From NCBI GenBank assembly GCA_003280265.1, contig QCFJ01000012.1:1-35955 (forward strand): a DNA stretch of 35,955 bases. Reading direction: 5' to 3'. The position numbers and the translations under genes were made by a program. Source of the stretch: Prochlorococcus sp. AG-363-G03 (lineage in GTDB: Bacteria > Cyanobacteriota > Cyanobacteriia > PCC-6307 > Cyanobiaceae). Under the pieces are notes generated by a model that was not told the DNA's origin, did not search any database, and saw only the letters and a program-made list of their open reading frames with translations. Below, in pieces: positions 15,375 through 24,553 of the stretch; the stretch's first letter is position 1, and every line of letters begins with the position of its first letter.

Positions 15375-16469
15375 TCAGAGATATTTTTTATTTAAACCTT
15401 TATAAAGCCAATTTTGAACTCGTTGCGCAAAGACTTTGTTAGTTGCTTTTTTTTCAAACCAATCCCTACAATTTTTTCTTTTAATCTCTGAAATTGATTT
15501 TGTTGCATTTATCAATCCCTCGATATCATTTGGTTTCACCAAAAAACCATTAAAACCATCTTCAATCAATTCCCCAGGTCCTCCAAGATCATATGCAATT
15601 ACTGGAACTCCACAAGCCATCGCTTCAACAATAACGTTACCGTAAGCTTCATTCCATTTTGGAGTATTTATTAAAGCTCTGCATAGACCTAATTGGTCCT
15701 GAAATTCATTCGTTGGAAGGAAACCTTTCCATTCAATACTTTCTTTTGTAAAAGTATTTTCAATCTTTGAAGCATATTCTTTATCTTCAATAAGTCCCCA
15801 AACCAATAATTTTTCACCTAGATCTTTCGCAACTCTTACTGCATCTTCTAAACCTTTTTCAGGTGCAATTCTTCCAGCCCAACCTAATGGACCATTCTTT
15901 TTTTCATTGAAGGAATAATTTTCCATATCAAAACCATTACCAACAATAATTGGATCGGTTTTCAAACAATAATCTTCTGATTGTCTTTTTGTATGAAAAG
16001 CTAACTGATATGGAAATAGTTGACTTATTTGACTAATAATTTCTTTCATTATAAGTGATTCAGCACCCATACTAATTAAATGAAAGATTTTAATTTCATG
16101 AGTTTTTGTTAACCATAGAGGAAGCCAATCATAGGCAAAATTAATAACTGCATCGGAATGATTTGCTAAATCAATAGCTGTTTCCCATAACTTCGGTAAC
16201 ACACTATTAGAGGGAATTAATACTGGGTCTGTTCTTTTCTGATGTTGCCAACTAGGTTGATCTATTCCATCTATTAATTTTATTTCAAGCAATTCACTTT
16301 CAAAAGGTATTTTTGAACCTTTTGGTGCAATTAAAATAATTTTATGACCTAATGAAATTAATCCTTTTACTAGAGAAATAATAGTAAGTTCAACTCCACC
16401 TCCTTTCCCACTGCCTAGATAACCTATAGGTGTACTTACAAGAATAAGTTTTAATTGTTTATTTCTCAC
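15375..16469 (-). CDS. Glycosyltransferase family 4 (GT-B)
   Basis: A 364-residue GT-B fold retaining glycosyltransferase that moves a sugar from a nucleotide-sugar donor, probably to a surface polysaccharide, glycolipid or small glycoside. The N-terminal domain has the Gly-rich acceptor loop (GYLGSGKGGGVELTI, about 16-30). The C-terminal domain has GWAGRIAPEKGLEDAV (about 195-210) and the E-x7-E donor site EAYGNVIVEAMACGVPVIAY near 283-302. Length is normal. The gene begins 5 bp after the stop of the EamA transporter, so the two form one operon. The acceptor and sugar cannot be told from sequence. Confidence 0.9.
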   Translation of the reverse strand: MRNKQLKLILVSTPIGYLGSGKGGGVELTIISLVKGLISLGHKIILIAPKGSKIPFESELLEIKLIDGIDQPSWQHQKRTDPVLIPSNSVLPKLWETAIDLANHSDAVINFAYDWLPLWLTKTHEIKIFHLISMGAESLIMKEIISQISQLFPYQLAFHTKRQSEDYCLKTDPIIVGNGFDMENYSFNEKKNGPLGWAGRIAPEKGLEDAVRVAKDLGEKLLVWGLIEDKEYASKIENTFTKESIEWKGFLPTNEFQDQLGLCRALINTPKWNEAYGNVIVEAMACGVPVIAYDLGGPGELIEDGFNGFLVKPNDIEGLINATKSISEIKRKNCRDWFEKKATNKVFAQRVQNWLYKGLNKKYL

Positions 16470-16474
16470 TAAAT

Positions 16475-17425
16475 TTAACCTTCTTCTAGCAATTCATTAT
16501 TAGTTTTATCCCCCCAAAATCTTCTCCTTTGACTTACAAATAATACTGATATTAAAACCAAAACCACTCCAATCCACTGAAGAATAAATAGTCTCTCTCC
16601 TAACCAAATCCCACCAGTAATTAAAGCAAAAACTGGTGTTAAAAATGCAAGGGTACTAAAGCTAGTTAATTCTTTACGGCTTGCAAACCAAAAAAACAAG
16701 CCATAGGCCAATGCGCTACCAAACAAACTTGAATAAGACATCAAAGTCCATTCAAAAGCAGACCAATCTGGAAATAATGGCCAATGTTTATCAAACACAT
16801 GCCAAACGAGAAGAGGTATGCTTCCTAACACCATGTGCCAACCTGTTACGGCAACAGGATCACTGTTTTTGCAAGCATATCTAATAAGAACTGTCCCTAA
16901 AGCCATAGATGTGGCCGCGCATATCATCCAAACCTCTCCATGGCTTAAAAAATTACTTCCTGATTCAAATTTGCCAAGTAAAAACCAATTTCCTAGCAAT
17001 TCGGTAGGGACCCCAAGACAAATGATTCCAACCAATCCAAGAACCAAACCAATCCATCCAATTGGATTTATTGCATCTCCAAACAAAATTCTTGCTAATA
17101 GAGCAACCATCAAAGGTTGGGAATCGATAAGTACCGAACCCAATCCAGCGCCTGTTTCCATTAAACCTTTAGCCAGAAAAATCTGAAAAAGTGTTGCGTC
17201 AATCAAAGTAAATACTAAAAACCACACCAAATCATCTTTTGAAATATTCCAACTCCTTTTCAAAAAAGGTACGGAAGCTAAAACCACTAGACCAGCGGGC
17301 AAAAGCCTTAGTGAGGCAACAATCTCAGGTCCTGCAGCCTTAACCAATGGTGCCATAGCCGCCATTGATGTCCCCCAAAGAGCAAACGGCAAAATCATCA
17401 AAAACCAATTCCAAATGACAAACAT
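16475..17425 (-). CDS. EamA/DMT-family transporter
   Basis: A 316-residue, about ten-helix drug/metabolite transporter with two EamA repeats: the first from FALWGTSMAAMAPLVKAAGPE, the second from GEVWMICAATSMALGTVLIRY. The C-terminal half has the typical SALAYGLFFWFASRK and TPVFALITGGIWLGE. I chose the ATG at 17425 (MFVIWNWFLMILPFALWG) because a start at 17521 would add 32 charged residues and overlap the divergent SohB gene. The substrate is unknown; amino acids or metabolites are typical. It is first in an operon with the glycosyltransferase. Confidence 0.88.
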   Translation of the reverse strand: MFVIWNWFLMILPFALWGTSMAAMAPLVKAAGPEIVASLRLLPAGLVVLASVPFLKRSWNISKDDLVWFLVFTLIDATLFQIFLAKGLMETGAGLGSVLIDSQPLMVALLARILFGDAINPIGWIGLVLGLVGIICLGVPTELLGNWFLLGKFESGSNFLSHGEVWMICAATSMALGTVLIRYACKNSDPVAVTGWHMVLGSIPLLVWHVFDKHWPLFPDWSAFEWTLMSYSSLFGSALAYGLFFWFASRKELTSFSTLAFLTPVFALITGGIWLGERLFILQWIGVVLVLISVLFVSQRRRFWGDKTNNELLEEG

Positions 17426-17478
17426 AAGGTCAGAAAGCAATCTCCTTTTTAATATCAATAAAGTTATGCATAATTTGA

Positions 17479-18288
17479 ATGATTTGGCCCTTGAGACGCA
17501 AATCCAAAAAAAGGATGGCACGAATATGTATTGAAGGTCCTATCAATGCAGAAACTCGAAAAAATGTCCTAAAAGCATTAAAGCAAATTGAAGATAGAGA
17601 GTTCCCAGCCCTATTACTTCGCATTGACAGCCCTGGAGGAACAGTTGGTGACAGCCAAGAAATTCATAGTGCTCTCTTGAGACTAAGAGAAAAAGGTTGT
17701 CATGTTGTGGCTAGTTTTGGCAATATCTCGGCCTCTGGAGGGGTTTATATAGGAGTTGGTGCTGAAAAAATCGTTGCCAACCCAGGAACAATAACAGGCT
17801 CCATTGGAGTGATTTTAAGAGGGAACAACCTCTCGAAGCTATTAGAGAAGGTTGGCATTAAATTTGAAACTGTAAAAAGTGGGCTTTACAAAGACATCCT
17901 TTCTCCTGATCGCCCTTTATCAGCAGAAGAGAGACAACTGCTTCAGTCTCTTATTGATAGTAGTTATGAACAATTTGTCTTAGCAGTTTCAAAGGGGAGA
18001 AACTTAACAACCGAAGTTGTAAAGAGTTTTGCAGATGGGAGAGTTTTCACTGGAGAGCAAGCCAAAGAATTTGGACTTGTAGATGAAATTGGTGATGAAA
18101 ATGACGCAAAAATGCTCGCAATAAAGATTGCCAACCTAGATGAAAAAACAAAGCCAATTACCTTTGGCAAAACAAAAAAGAAATTATTGGGTTTTTTGCC
18201 TGGAGGAAAATTAATTTATAACCTTTTAAACGCATTAAATCTAGAGTTAGAGGTGAATGGGCAAATTCTTTGGCTATACAAGCCATAA
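17479..18288 (+). CDS. sohB: SohB/SppA-type signal peptide peptidase
   Basis: A 269-residue serine protease of family S49 that clears cleaved signal peptides and other membrane-associated peptides. LLLRIDSPGGTVGDSQEIHSAL marks the fold. The nucleophile is Ser86 in GNISASGGVYIG and the general-base Lys138 is in KSGLYKDILSPDRP, consistent with the short, single-domain cyanobacterial type. There is no strong N-terminal membrane helix, only a basic start (MIWPLRRKSKKR). The gene ends 3 bp before aroH, so the two are co-transcribed. The promoter region is 53 bp and shared with the divergent EamA gene. Confidence 0.92.
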   Translation: MIWPLRRKSKKRMARICIEGPINAETRKNVLKALKQIEDREFPALLLRIDSPGGTVGDSQEIHSALLRLREKGCHVVASFGNISASGGVYIGVGAEKIVANPGTITGSIGVILRGNNLSKLLEKVGIKFETVKSGLYKDILSPDRPLSAEERQLLQSLIDSSYEQFVLAVSKGRNLTTEVVKSFADGRVFTGEQAKEFGLVDEIGDENDAKMLAIKIANLDEKTKPITFGKTKKKLLGFLPGGKLIYNLLNALNLELEVNGQILWLYKP

Positions 18289-18291
18289 GCT

Positions 18292-18666
18292 ATGAATTTT
18301 CAAAATAAATTTAATCTATGTGCTTTAAGGGGTGCAACAACTTCTGAACACAATTCTGTGGAATCAATTACTTCAGCAGTAGAGGAATTGCTAGATGAAT
18401 TAGTATCAAGAAATAATTTGATCACCGATCAAATTATTTCTGTTACTTTTTCTGTAACCAAAGATTTAGATGCTTGTTTTCCCGCTTCAATTGCGAGAAG
18501 AAAAACAGGTTGGGAGAATATTGCCCTTTTAGACTGTCAACAAATGTTTGTTAAAGAGGACTTGGCAAAATGTATTCGCCTACTTGCTTACGTTTCTTTA
18601 TCAAATGAGCAAACACCCCAACACCCTTACTTAGGTAAAGCAAAAAATTTGCGCCCAGACCGTTAA
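18292..18666 (+). CDS. aroH: Chorismate mutase, AroH class
   Basis: A 124-residue trimeric AroH-type chorismate mutase converting chorismate to prephenate for Phe and Tyr synthesis. LRGATTSEHNSVESI is the family start, with Arg13 equal to Arg7 of the Bacillus enzyme. KCIRLLAYV gives Arg96 (Arg90), and HPYLGKAKNLRPD gives Tyr113 (Tyr108). The position of Bacillus Glu78 is Gln84 here (DCQQM), and Cys75 is Asp81. Glu78 contacts the chorismate hydroxyl, so Gln may lower activity unless compensated; I believe Gln is common in cyanobacterial AroH but could not check. It lies 3 bp after sohB. Confidence 0.93.
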   Translation: MNFQNKFNLCALRGATTSEHNSVESITSAVEELLDELVSRNNLITDQIISVTFSVTKDLDACFPASIARRKTGWENIALLDCQQMFVKEDLAKCIRLLAYVSLSNEQTPQHPYLGKAKNLRPDR

Positions 18667-18764
18667 AGCCTGTTTTTTCCCAACAACGACCTATATTTAA
18701 CTATGTTTACATTATGCACTTGAAAAACACTCAAGTGATAAGTATCTTTCAACCAAAATAAGTC

Positions 18765-19340
18765 ATGTTCAAAAATCATTCTTTGCGAATAATAAAAAAA
18801 ATTTTTTTTATTGGATTCTCAACATTTTTGTTTAGTGGAGGAGCTTTTAACTTAGCCCCAAAAGCTACTGCATCTCCAGGCTTTTTTGAATACCAATGGT
18901 CCCCAGAGGAAGGTTATAAAAAACTTAGATACCTTCAATCCTCATCTGAAAGACTTGAAAGAGCAACTTATTACTTTTTTCTTAGAGGTAGAGAAAGAAA
19001 AGCAGATATCAGCAAATTGACTCTTAGAGTACCTGAATATTTTGAAGCAAAAATTAAGCCTCAGAAATTAAGTTTATGCAAAGTAAAAATAGGTTCATAT
19101 ACATCAAGAACACGTTGCGTAGAAAATATTCCATCTAATATAAGAATAAATGAGAAACAAACTTCAATTGATATAACCCCAGATAAACCAATTCCACTTA
19201 ACAAAGATTCTTACGCAGTTGTAATGAAAATTTTTAATCCCAGAAAAAGAGGAATGTTTCAATTCCAAGCTTTTTCTCAGAATGTTGGAGAAATCGACAT
19301 CTCAACATATTTAGGGACTTGGAACATAGACGTACAGTGA
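18765..19340 (+). CDS. DUF2808 exported protein
   Basis: A 191-residue secreted protein of the cyanobacterial DUF2808 family. Residues 1-37 form a signal peptide (basic IIKK, hydrophobic IFFIGFSTFLFSGGAF, cleavage probably after KATA). The mature part has the usual start GFFEYQWSPEEGYKKLRY, the beta-rich RATYYFFLRGRERKADISKLTLRVPEYF, and two Cys (SLCKVKIG and TRCVENI) that may pair. Function is unknown; members are found in the cell envelope or periplasm. Confidence 0.85.
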   Translation: MFKNHSLRIIKKIFFIGFSTFLFSGGAFNLAPKATASPGFFEYQWSPEEGYKKLRYLQSSSERLERATYYFFLRGRERKADISKLTLRVPEYFEAKIKPQKLSLCKVKIGSYTSRTRCVENIPSNIRINEKQTSIDITPDKPIPLNKDSYAVVMKIFNPRKRGMFQFQAFSQNVGEIDISTYLGTWNIDVQ

Positions 19341-19389
19341 ACTGATAAATTAGTTTCTACATCTAAACCAACACGAACATAAATAAAAA

Positions 19390-19527
19390 ATGACAAAAAG
19401 GACTTTTGGTGGAACTAGTAGAAAAAGGAAAAGAGTGTCTGGGTTCAGAGTGAGAATGAGATCCCATACTGGAAGGAGAGTTGTAAGAACTCGTAGAAAA
19501 CGTGGAAGAGCTCGTTTAACTGTCTAA
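19390..19527 (+). CDS. rpmH: Ribosomal protein L34
   Basis: A 45-residue, very basic 50S subunit protein ([20 protein letters not shown] ... [11 protein letters not shown]). The bacterial core is recognised by [22 protein letters not shown]. It is followed after 46 bp by rnpA, the universal bacterial order, and starts the run leading to yidC. Confidence 0.97.
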   Translation: MTKRTFGGTSRKRKRVSGFRVRMRSHTGRRVVRTRRKRGRARLTV

Positions 19528-19573
19528 AATCACCCTTTTCCTATTAAAGAACTCGTAACAAAAGTTTCATCTA

Positions 19574-19960
19574 ATGGTTCTGCCAAAACACATGAGACTA
19601 AAAGGTCATAAATGTTTTGACTTTATTTATAAAAAGGGCACAAGATTCTATAGCACTTCAATGGTTCTAAGAGTTACAAATGCAAATACAAAACTATATT
19701 TCAAAGGAATCGACTCACAAATTAAGCCCTTTGTAAAATGTGCAGTATCCATAAGCAATAAAGTAAGCAAAAAATCGGTTACTAGAAATAAGCTTCGACG
19801 GTTATTCCACCATCACTTGGCTCGCAGACTTTCTAATATGATCCAAGAAAAAGAAGTTTGGGCGTTTATTTCCTTGAAACCCTCCTGCATGAAAATTTCT
19901 GAAAGCGATCTTCTTAAAGAATGTGACAAACTACTTATCAAGTCTGGAATAGCAAAATGA
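19574..19960 (+). CDS. rnpA: Ribonuclease P protein component
   Basis: A 128-residue basic protein that binds the RNase P RNA and helps process tRNA 5' ends. Family marks are MRLKGHKCFDFIYKKGTRFY at the start and the RNA-binding RNR-type helix VTRNKLRRLFHHHLAR near residues 76-92. It overlaps the next gene by four bases (ATGA), so the two are coupled. Confidence 0.95.
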   Translation: MVLPKHMRLKGHKCFDFIYKKGTRFYSTSMVLRVTNANTKLYFKGIDSQIKPFVKCAVSISNKVSKKSVTRNKLRRLFHHHLARRLSNMIQEKEVWAFISLKPSCMKISESDLLKECDKLLIKSGIAK

Positions 19961-20367
19961 CAATTAGTCCTAACGAAGAAATCTTTTACGAAGGTGGGCC
20001 TGCTAGCGGTGACCTTGTAATAAATTTAATGGCTGGGATTACCCTGATAGGACTCCCTTTTACTTTTGGAGCTTTGGTAAGAGCCTTGTGGGTTAGATAC
20101 AAAATAACTACTCGTAGAATATCTGTTACTGGTGGCTGGCTAGGTAGGGATAAAACTCAAGTTGTTTACAGCCAGATTGCTGAGATCAGATCAATCCCAA
20201 GAGGTTTAGGATCCTACGGTGATATGGTTTTAGTTCTAAAAGATGGAGCCCGCCTCGAGATGAGATCACTTCCTAACTTTCGAGAAACAGAATTATACAT
20301 CCTTGAAAAAATAGAAAAATCACCTATAAATAAATCCGTCAAAGAAGTCCAAGGCTTTTCAAACTAA
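19957..20367 (+). CDS. PH-domain (bPH2/YdbT-like) membrane protein
   Basis: A 136-residue protein with an N-terminal membrane hairpin (about residues 20-45, LVINLMAGITLIGLPFTFGAL) followed by a bacterial pleckstrin-like domain: RYKITTRRISVTGGWLGRDKT, VVYSQIAEIRSI, and DMVLVLKDGARLEMRSLPNF. Such proteins conserved between rnpA and yidC in cyanobacteria are of unknown function; membrane-protein insertion is suggested only by position. Confidence 0.88.
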   Translation: MTISPNEEIFYEGGPASGDLVINLMAGITLIGLPFTFGALVRALWVRYKITTRRISVTGGWLGRDKTQVVYSQIAEIRSIPRGLGSYGDMVLVLKDGARLEMRSLPNFRETELYILEKIEKSPINKSVKEVQGFSN

Positions 20368-20451
20368 TGAGCCCTAACAAATATGTGAGACAAGAGCACA
20401 TCCTCTAAGGCAAACTGTCCTAACAACCTCAACCTTTCTTACTTAAAAACC

Positions 20452-21600
20452 GTGATCGGGTACATCTCAGACAATCTACTTATCCCGATCCTAGATTTTT
20501 TCTACGGATTAGTTCCAAGTTATGGACTAGCGATTGTCGCATTAACCATAGTTATTCGCTTAGCACTTTTTCCTCTCAGCGCTGGCTCAATTAGAAGCGC
20601 GAGAAGGATGAAGATTGCTCAACCTGTCATGCAGAAAAGACAGGCTGAGATAAAAAGCCGCTATGCAAGCAATCCTCAAAAGCAACAGGAAGAATTAGGT
20701 AAACTAATGAGTGAGTTCGGGAGTCCCTTAGCGGGTTGCCTGCCACTTTTAGTTCAAATGCCAATATTATTTGCATTATTTGCAACTTTAAGAGGCTCAC
20801 CTTTTGCGGATGTTCCTTATCTAGTCAACATCAAAGTTCTACCATCAGACCAAATAGCTGCGGTAGAACCCAAGCCTTTCAAGACCGCTAAACACTCAAT
20901 ATTCATAACTGAAAAAAATCATTTTCCTGTAATTGCAACCCTTCCAGGCGGCACTAAAATTGGTTCCGGTGATTCGGTAAAAATTAATTTACAAACTTTG
21001 AATGGAGATTCATACGTTAATGAATTAAAGAAATATGAAAGTGGTTCAAAATTTTCACCTTCTTGGAAAGTAACGAAAGGGGAAGACGTTTTAAAAGTAT
21101 CCTCTGATGGGACTGTAAATGCTCTTAATCCTGGTGATGCAACTGTTGAGGCAAAGATACCTGGCTTAGCTGCAAAGAGTGGTTTCTTATTTATAAAAGC
21201 CCTGGGGAACGTTGGTTTTTATGTAGATGGTGCAATTCACTGGGATATTGCAATTCTAGTAGCAGGTTTCGGACTAACACTAGTCATTTCTCAAGTGCTT
21301 TCTGGAAGAGGGATGCCTGTAAACAAACAACAATCAACTGCAAATAAAATTACACCTGTAATGATAACTGGAATGTTTTTATTCTTCCCTTTGCCAGCTG
21401 GAGTATTGCTTTATATGGTTATTGCAAATATTTTTCAAGGCATACAAACATTTCTATTAAGCAGAGAATCCTTACCAGACAATTTACAAAAAATACTTGA
21501 TGATCAGCTCAAGCAACAAGATAAACCCGCTGTTTCAGTATCCTCAGAAGTAGTATCTGATTCAGATAGATTACCTTTTGAACCAAAAAGTAATAAATAA
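20452..21600 (+). CDS. yidC: YidC/Oxa1/Alb3 membrane insertase with Ig-like insert
   Basis: A 382-residue insertase that helps thylakoid and plasma-membrane proteins, including photosystem subunits, fold into the bilayer. It starts at GTG. The conserved hydrophilic-groove Arg is Arg36 in [20 protein letters not shown]. Helices lie at about 15-40, 95-112, 260-285, 300-320 and 325-340. Between helices 2 and 3 sits a long lumenal or periplasmic region (about 120-255) containing a BIG2-like Ig fold ([20 protein letters not shown]). The cytoplasmic hairpin and [13 protein letters not shown] are typical. The polar tail is Gln/Asp/Ser-rich. Confidence 0.95.
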   Translation: MIGYISDNLLIPILDFFYGLVPSYGLAIVALTIVIRLALFPLSAGSIRSARRMKIAQPVMQKRQAEIKSRYASNPQKQQEELGKLMSEFGSPLAGCLPLLVQMPILFALFATLRGSPFADVPYLVNIKVLPSDQIAAVEPKPFKTAKHSIFITEKNHFPVIATLPGGTKIGSGDSVKINLQTLNGDSYVNELKKYESGSKFSPSWKVTKGEDVLKVSSDGTVNALNPGDATVEAKIPGLAAKSGFLFIKALGNVGFYVDGAIHWDIAILVAGFGLTLVISQVLSGRGMPVNKQQSTANKITPVMITGMFLFFPLPAGVLLYMVIANIFQGIQTFLLSRESLPDNLQKILDDQLKQQDKPAVSVSSEVVSDSDRLPFEPKSNK

Positions 21601-21657
21601 TTTTAATAACCACTTATTATATCAATCAATTCAAATATAGAATCAAATCCATAACTG

Positions 21658-23136
21658 ATGTCTGATTGGGATAAACAACTTGATTTACTAATTCGAGCAA
21701 GAACTCCCATTATTTGGATAAGGAGTAATGAAGAAGAAAGAGTTGAAACTCTATTAAAAAACTCTACTAAAAGACTTTCTCCTCGAAGGCTTGCAACTTG
21801 GGATTACATAGATGGAATAACTAATATTCTTAATTCCAAAAACATTGGTTCACGACAGCCAATGGCAGTACTTGAATGGCTTAAAAAACTAGATGAAAGT
21901 TCTCCAACCATACTTTTATTAAAAGATTTTCATCATTTCTGTGAAGATCCAGGCATTCTTAGAATGCTAAAAAATCTAACTATTAATCTTCGCGCAAAGC
22001 CTCATTCAATAATTATCAGTTCTGGATTATGGAGCCCCTCAAATGATTTAGAAGAAGACCTTACTATTCTTGATCTACCCTTACCCAAAGAAAATGAAAT
22101 TAAAACACTTTTATCAAATATTTCTGATGCTAGTAGTTCTCAATTAGATGAAAAAATTCTTAAAGAACTAACAAATGCATGTGGCGGTCTAAGTGAATCA
22201 AGGATTCGTAAAGTAGCTGCCAGAGCACTTGCACAAAGAGGGAAAATTGGTAAAGAAGATTTGCTAGAAGTACTAGAGGAGAAACGCCAAGCTATTGCTC
22301 GAAGCGAAGTTCTGGAATATTGCAAAACAAATAAATCGCCAAATGATGTGGGTGGTTTACAAATATTGAAAGATTGGTTGAAACAAAGGAAGCAAGCCTT
22401 CTCAGAGGAAGCAAAAGATTTTGGATTGCCTTTACCTAAAGGGGTTTTGCTAGTTGGTCCTCAAGGGACCGGAAAAACTTTAGTAGCGAAAGCAATCGCA
22501 AATAGCTGGTCTATGCCTTTATTAAGGCTTGATGTAGGGCGATTATTTGCTGGCTTAGTTGGAGCAAGTGAAGCAAGGACAAGAGAGACCATTCAGAGAG
22601 CTGAAGCTATGGCACCTTGCATTTTATGGATTGACGAAATTGATAAAGCTTTTGGCGGAGATGGAAGAAGTGACGGAGGAACAAGTCAAAGAGTGCTTGC
22701 GAATATTCTCACTTGGATGTCAGAGAAAACTTCTTCTGTTTTTCTAGTAGCCACTGCAAATGGAATAGATAAGCTACCTGCTGAGCTGTTGAGGAAAGGA
22801 AGATTTGATGAGATTTTCATGCTTGAATTGCCCTCCAGAATTGAAAGACATAGCATTCTTGAACTTCATCTTCAAAAACGAAGACCTAATTTAAAAATTG
22901 ATTTAAATGCTGTTGTCGATAGAACAGAAGGATTCTCTGGTGCAGAATTAGAACAAGCCGTTATTGAGGCAATGTATTTTGCATTTGCAGAGAGAAGAGA
23001 ACTTGTAGAAGGTGATTTAATTCTCGCTTCAAGTCAATTAGTTCCTCTTTCTAGAACAGCAAGAGAACAACTTGAATCTCTTAGAGAATGGGCTTCTAGT
23101 GGAAGAGCGAGAGCTTCATCTCCAAAACTTTTTTAA
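21658..23136 (+). CDS. ycf46: AAA+ ATPase, Ycf46 type
   Basis: A 492-residue protein. The N-terminal 210 residues form a degenerate AAA-like domain (RARTPIIWIRSNEEERVETLL) and the C-terminal half is an active AAA+ module: Walker A GPQGTGKT (267-274), Walker B ILWIDEIDKAF (322-332), sensor 1 VATAN (364-368) and the arginine-finger region LLRKGRFDEIFML (from 378). This is the plastid/cyanobacterial Ycf46 family, linked in cyanobacteria to inorganic-carbon use and photosynthesis regulation. It sits between yidC and serS, with 57 and 117 bp gaps. Confidence 0.92.
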   Translation: MSDWDKQLDLLIRARTPIIWIRSNEEERVETLLKNSTKRLSPRRLATWDYIDGITNILNSKNIGSRQPMAVLEWLKKLDESSPTILLLKDFHHFCEDPGILRMLKNLTINLRAKPHSIIISSGLWSPSNDLEEDLTILDLPLPKENEIKTLLSNISDASSSQLDEKILKELTNACGGLSESRIRKVAARALAQRGKIGKEDLLEVLEEKRQAIARSEVLEYCKTNKSPNDVGGLQILKDWLKQRKQAFSEEAKDFGLPLPKGVLLVGPQGTGKTLVAKAIANSWSMPLLRLDVGRLFAGLVGASEARTRETIQRAEAMAPCILWIDEIDKAFGGDGRSDGGTSQRVLANILTWMSEKTSSVFLVATANGIDKLPAELLRKGRFDEIFMLELPSRIERHSILELHLQKRRPNLKIDLNAVVDRTEGFSGAELEQAVIEAMYFAFAERRELVEGDLILASSQLVPLSRTAREQLESLREWASSGRARASSPKLF

Positions 23137-23253
23137 AGTTTTCTTCTTATTTTTTTTAATAAGAAAAGTTCTTAAATTTAGAAGAAATTAACACTCCTGA
23201 TTATTTTTAGGAACAATTAACCATTAGGCTAAAAGGACTTCAATATTTATATA

Positions 23254-24534
23254 GTGATAGACCATAAACTACTAAGAGAAAATCCAAACTTGATTGCAGA
23301 AGGACTTAAATCAAGAGGCATGGATATTGATTTAGGAGCACTTCAAAAATCATGCAAAGATCTTAAAGAACTTGAAGAAAAAAGGAATTCACTTCAAGCA
23401 AAGGGGAACTTAATTGGCAAAGAGGTTGGACAAAAAATAAAACAAGGCCTTTCTCAAAATTCCGAAGAGATTTCAAATCTTCGCATTAAGGGCAATAAAA
23501 TCAAACAACAAGTTGGGATTATTGAAGAGGAGGAAAAATCGATATCAAACAAATTAAATGAACAAATCCTTTGCTTACCCAACCTTCCAGATAAAAATTC
23601 GCTTATTGGGAAAAACGAAAAAGATAACAAGGAAATCAGAAGATGGGGTGAGCCTATTTCAGGAAATAATTTCAAAGAACATTGGGAAATTGCTAGTCAA
23701 TTAAACCTCTGGGATAGCGAAAGGTCCTCAGTAATAGCAAAAAGTAGATTTGTCACCCTTTTCAACCAAGCTGCAAAACTTGAAAGATCACTAATAAATT
23801 TCATGCTTGATTTACATGTTAAGAAAGGATATATAGAAGTTCTTCCACCAGTTCTTGTAAACACGGATAGTCTTACTGGATCTGGTCAACTACCAAAGTT
23901 TGCAGAAGAAAGTTTTCGTTGTGCTGATGATGACTTATGGCTCACTCCTACTGCTGAAGTCCCAATAACATCTCTTCATCGTGGTGAGATCATTCCTAAA
24001 GATTTACTGCCCTTAAAATACGCAGCATATAGCCCCTGTTTCAGGAGAGAAGCCGGAAGTTATGGAAGAGATACGAGAGGTCTAATCAGACTTCACCAAT
24101 TCAATAAAGTCGAACTATATTGGTTTACTTTTCCAGAAAAATCCGAAGAAGCTCTAGAACAACTCACATCTGATGCAGAATCTATTTTGCAGCAACTCGA
24201 ACTGCCTTATCGAGTAATCCAGCTTTGTACAGGGGACTTAGGTTTCTCAGCAAAAAAAACTTATGATTTAGAGGTTTGGCTTCCAGGTGCAAATACGTTT
24301 AGAGAAATATCTAGTTGCAGCAACTGTGGAGACTTTCAAGCCAGACGTTCCTCAATACGAACAAAAGATAACAACAAAAAAAATATACTTTTGCATACTT
24401 TAAATGGAAGTGGATTGGCCATAGGTCGTACTATGGCTGCAATTTTGGAGAATGGTCAACAAGCTGATGGAAGTATCAATTTACCAAAAGCCTTAATACC
24501 TTACTTCGGTTCGAACAAATTACAGCCAGAATAA
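23254..24534 (+). CDS. serS: Seryl-tRNA synthetase
   Basis: A 426-residue class II synthetase that charges tRNA-Ser. It begins at GTG (MIDHKLLRENPNLIAEGLKS). Residues about 25-110 form the tRNA-binding antiparallel coiled coil. Motif 2 is CFRREAGSYGRDTRGLIRLH, and motif 3 is GSGLAIGRTMAAILENGQ near the C-terminus. TAEVPITSLHRGEI is the serine-site loop. Length is normal. Confidence 0.97.
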   Translation: MIDHKLLRENPNLIAEGLKSRGMDIDLGALQKSCKDLKELEEKRNSLQAKGNLIGKEVGQKIKQGLSQNSEEISNLRIKGNKIKQQVGIIEEEEKSISNKLNEQILCLPNLPDKNSLIGKNEKDNKEIRRWGEPISGNNFKEHWEIASQLNLWDSERSSVIAKSRFVTLFNQAAKLERSLINFMLDLHVKKGYIEVLPPVLVNTDSLTGSGQLPKFAEESFRCADDDLWLTPTAEVPITSLHRGEIIPKDLLPLKYAAYSPCFRREAGSYGRDTRGLIRLHQFNKVELYWFTFPEKSEEALEQLTSDAESILQQLELPYRVIQLCTGDLGFSAKKTYDLEVWLPGANTFREISSCSNCGDFQARRSSIRTKDNNKKNILLHTLNGSGLAIGRTMAAILENGQQADGSINLPKALIPYFGSNKLQPE

Positions 24535-24553
24535 CCCAATCAAAATCTGATTA

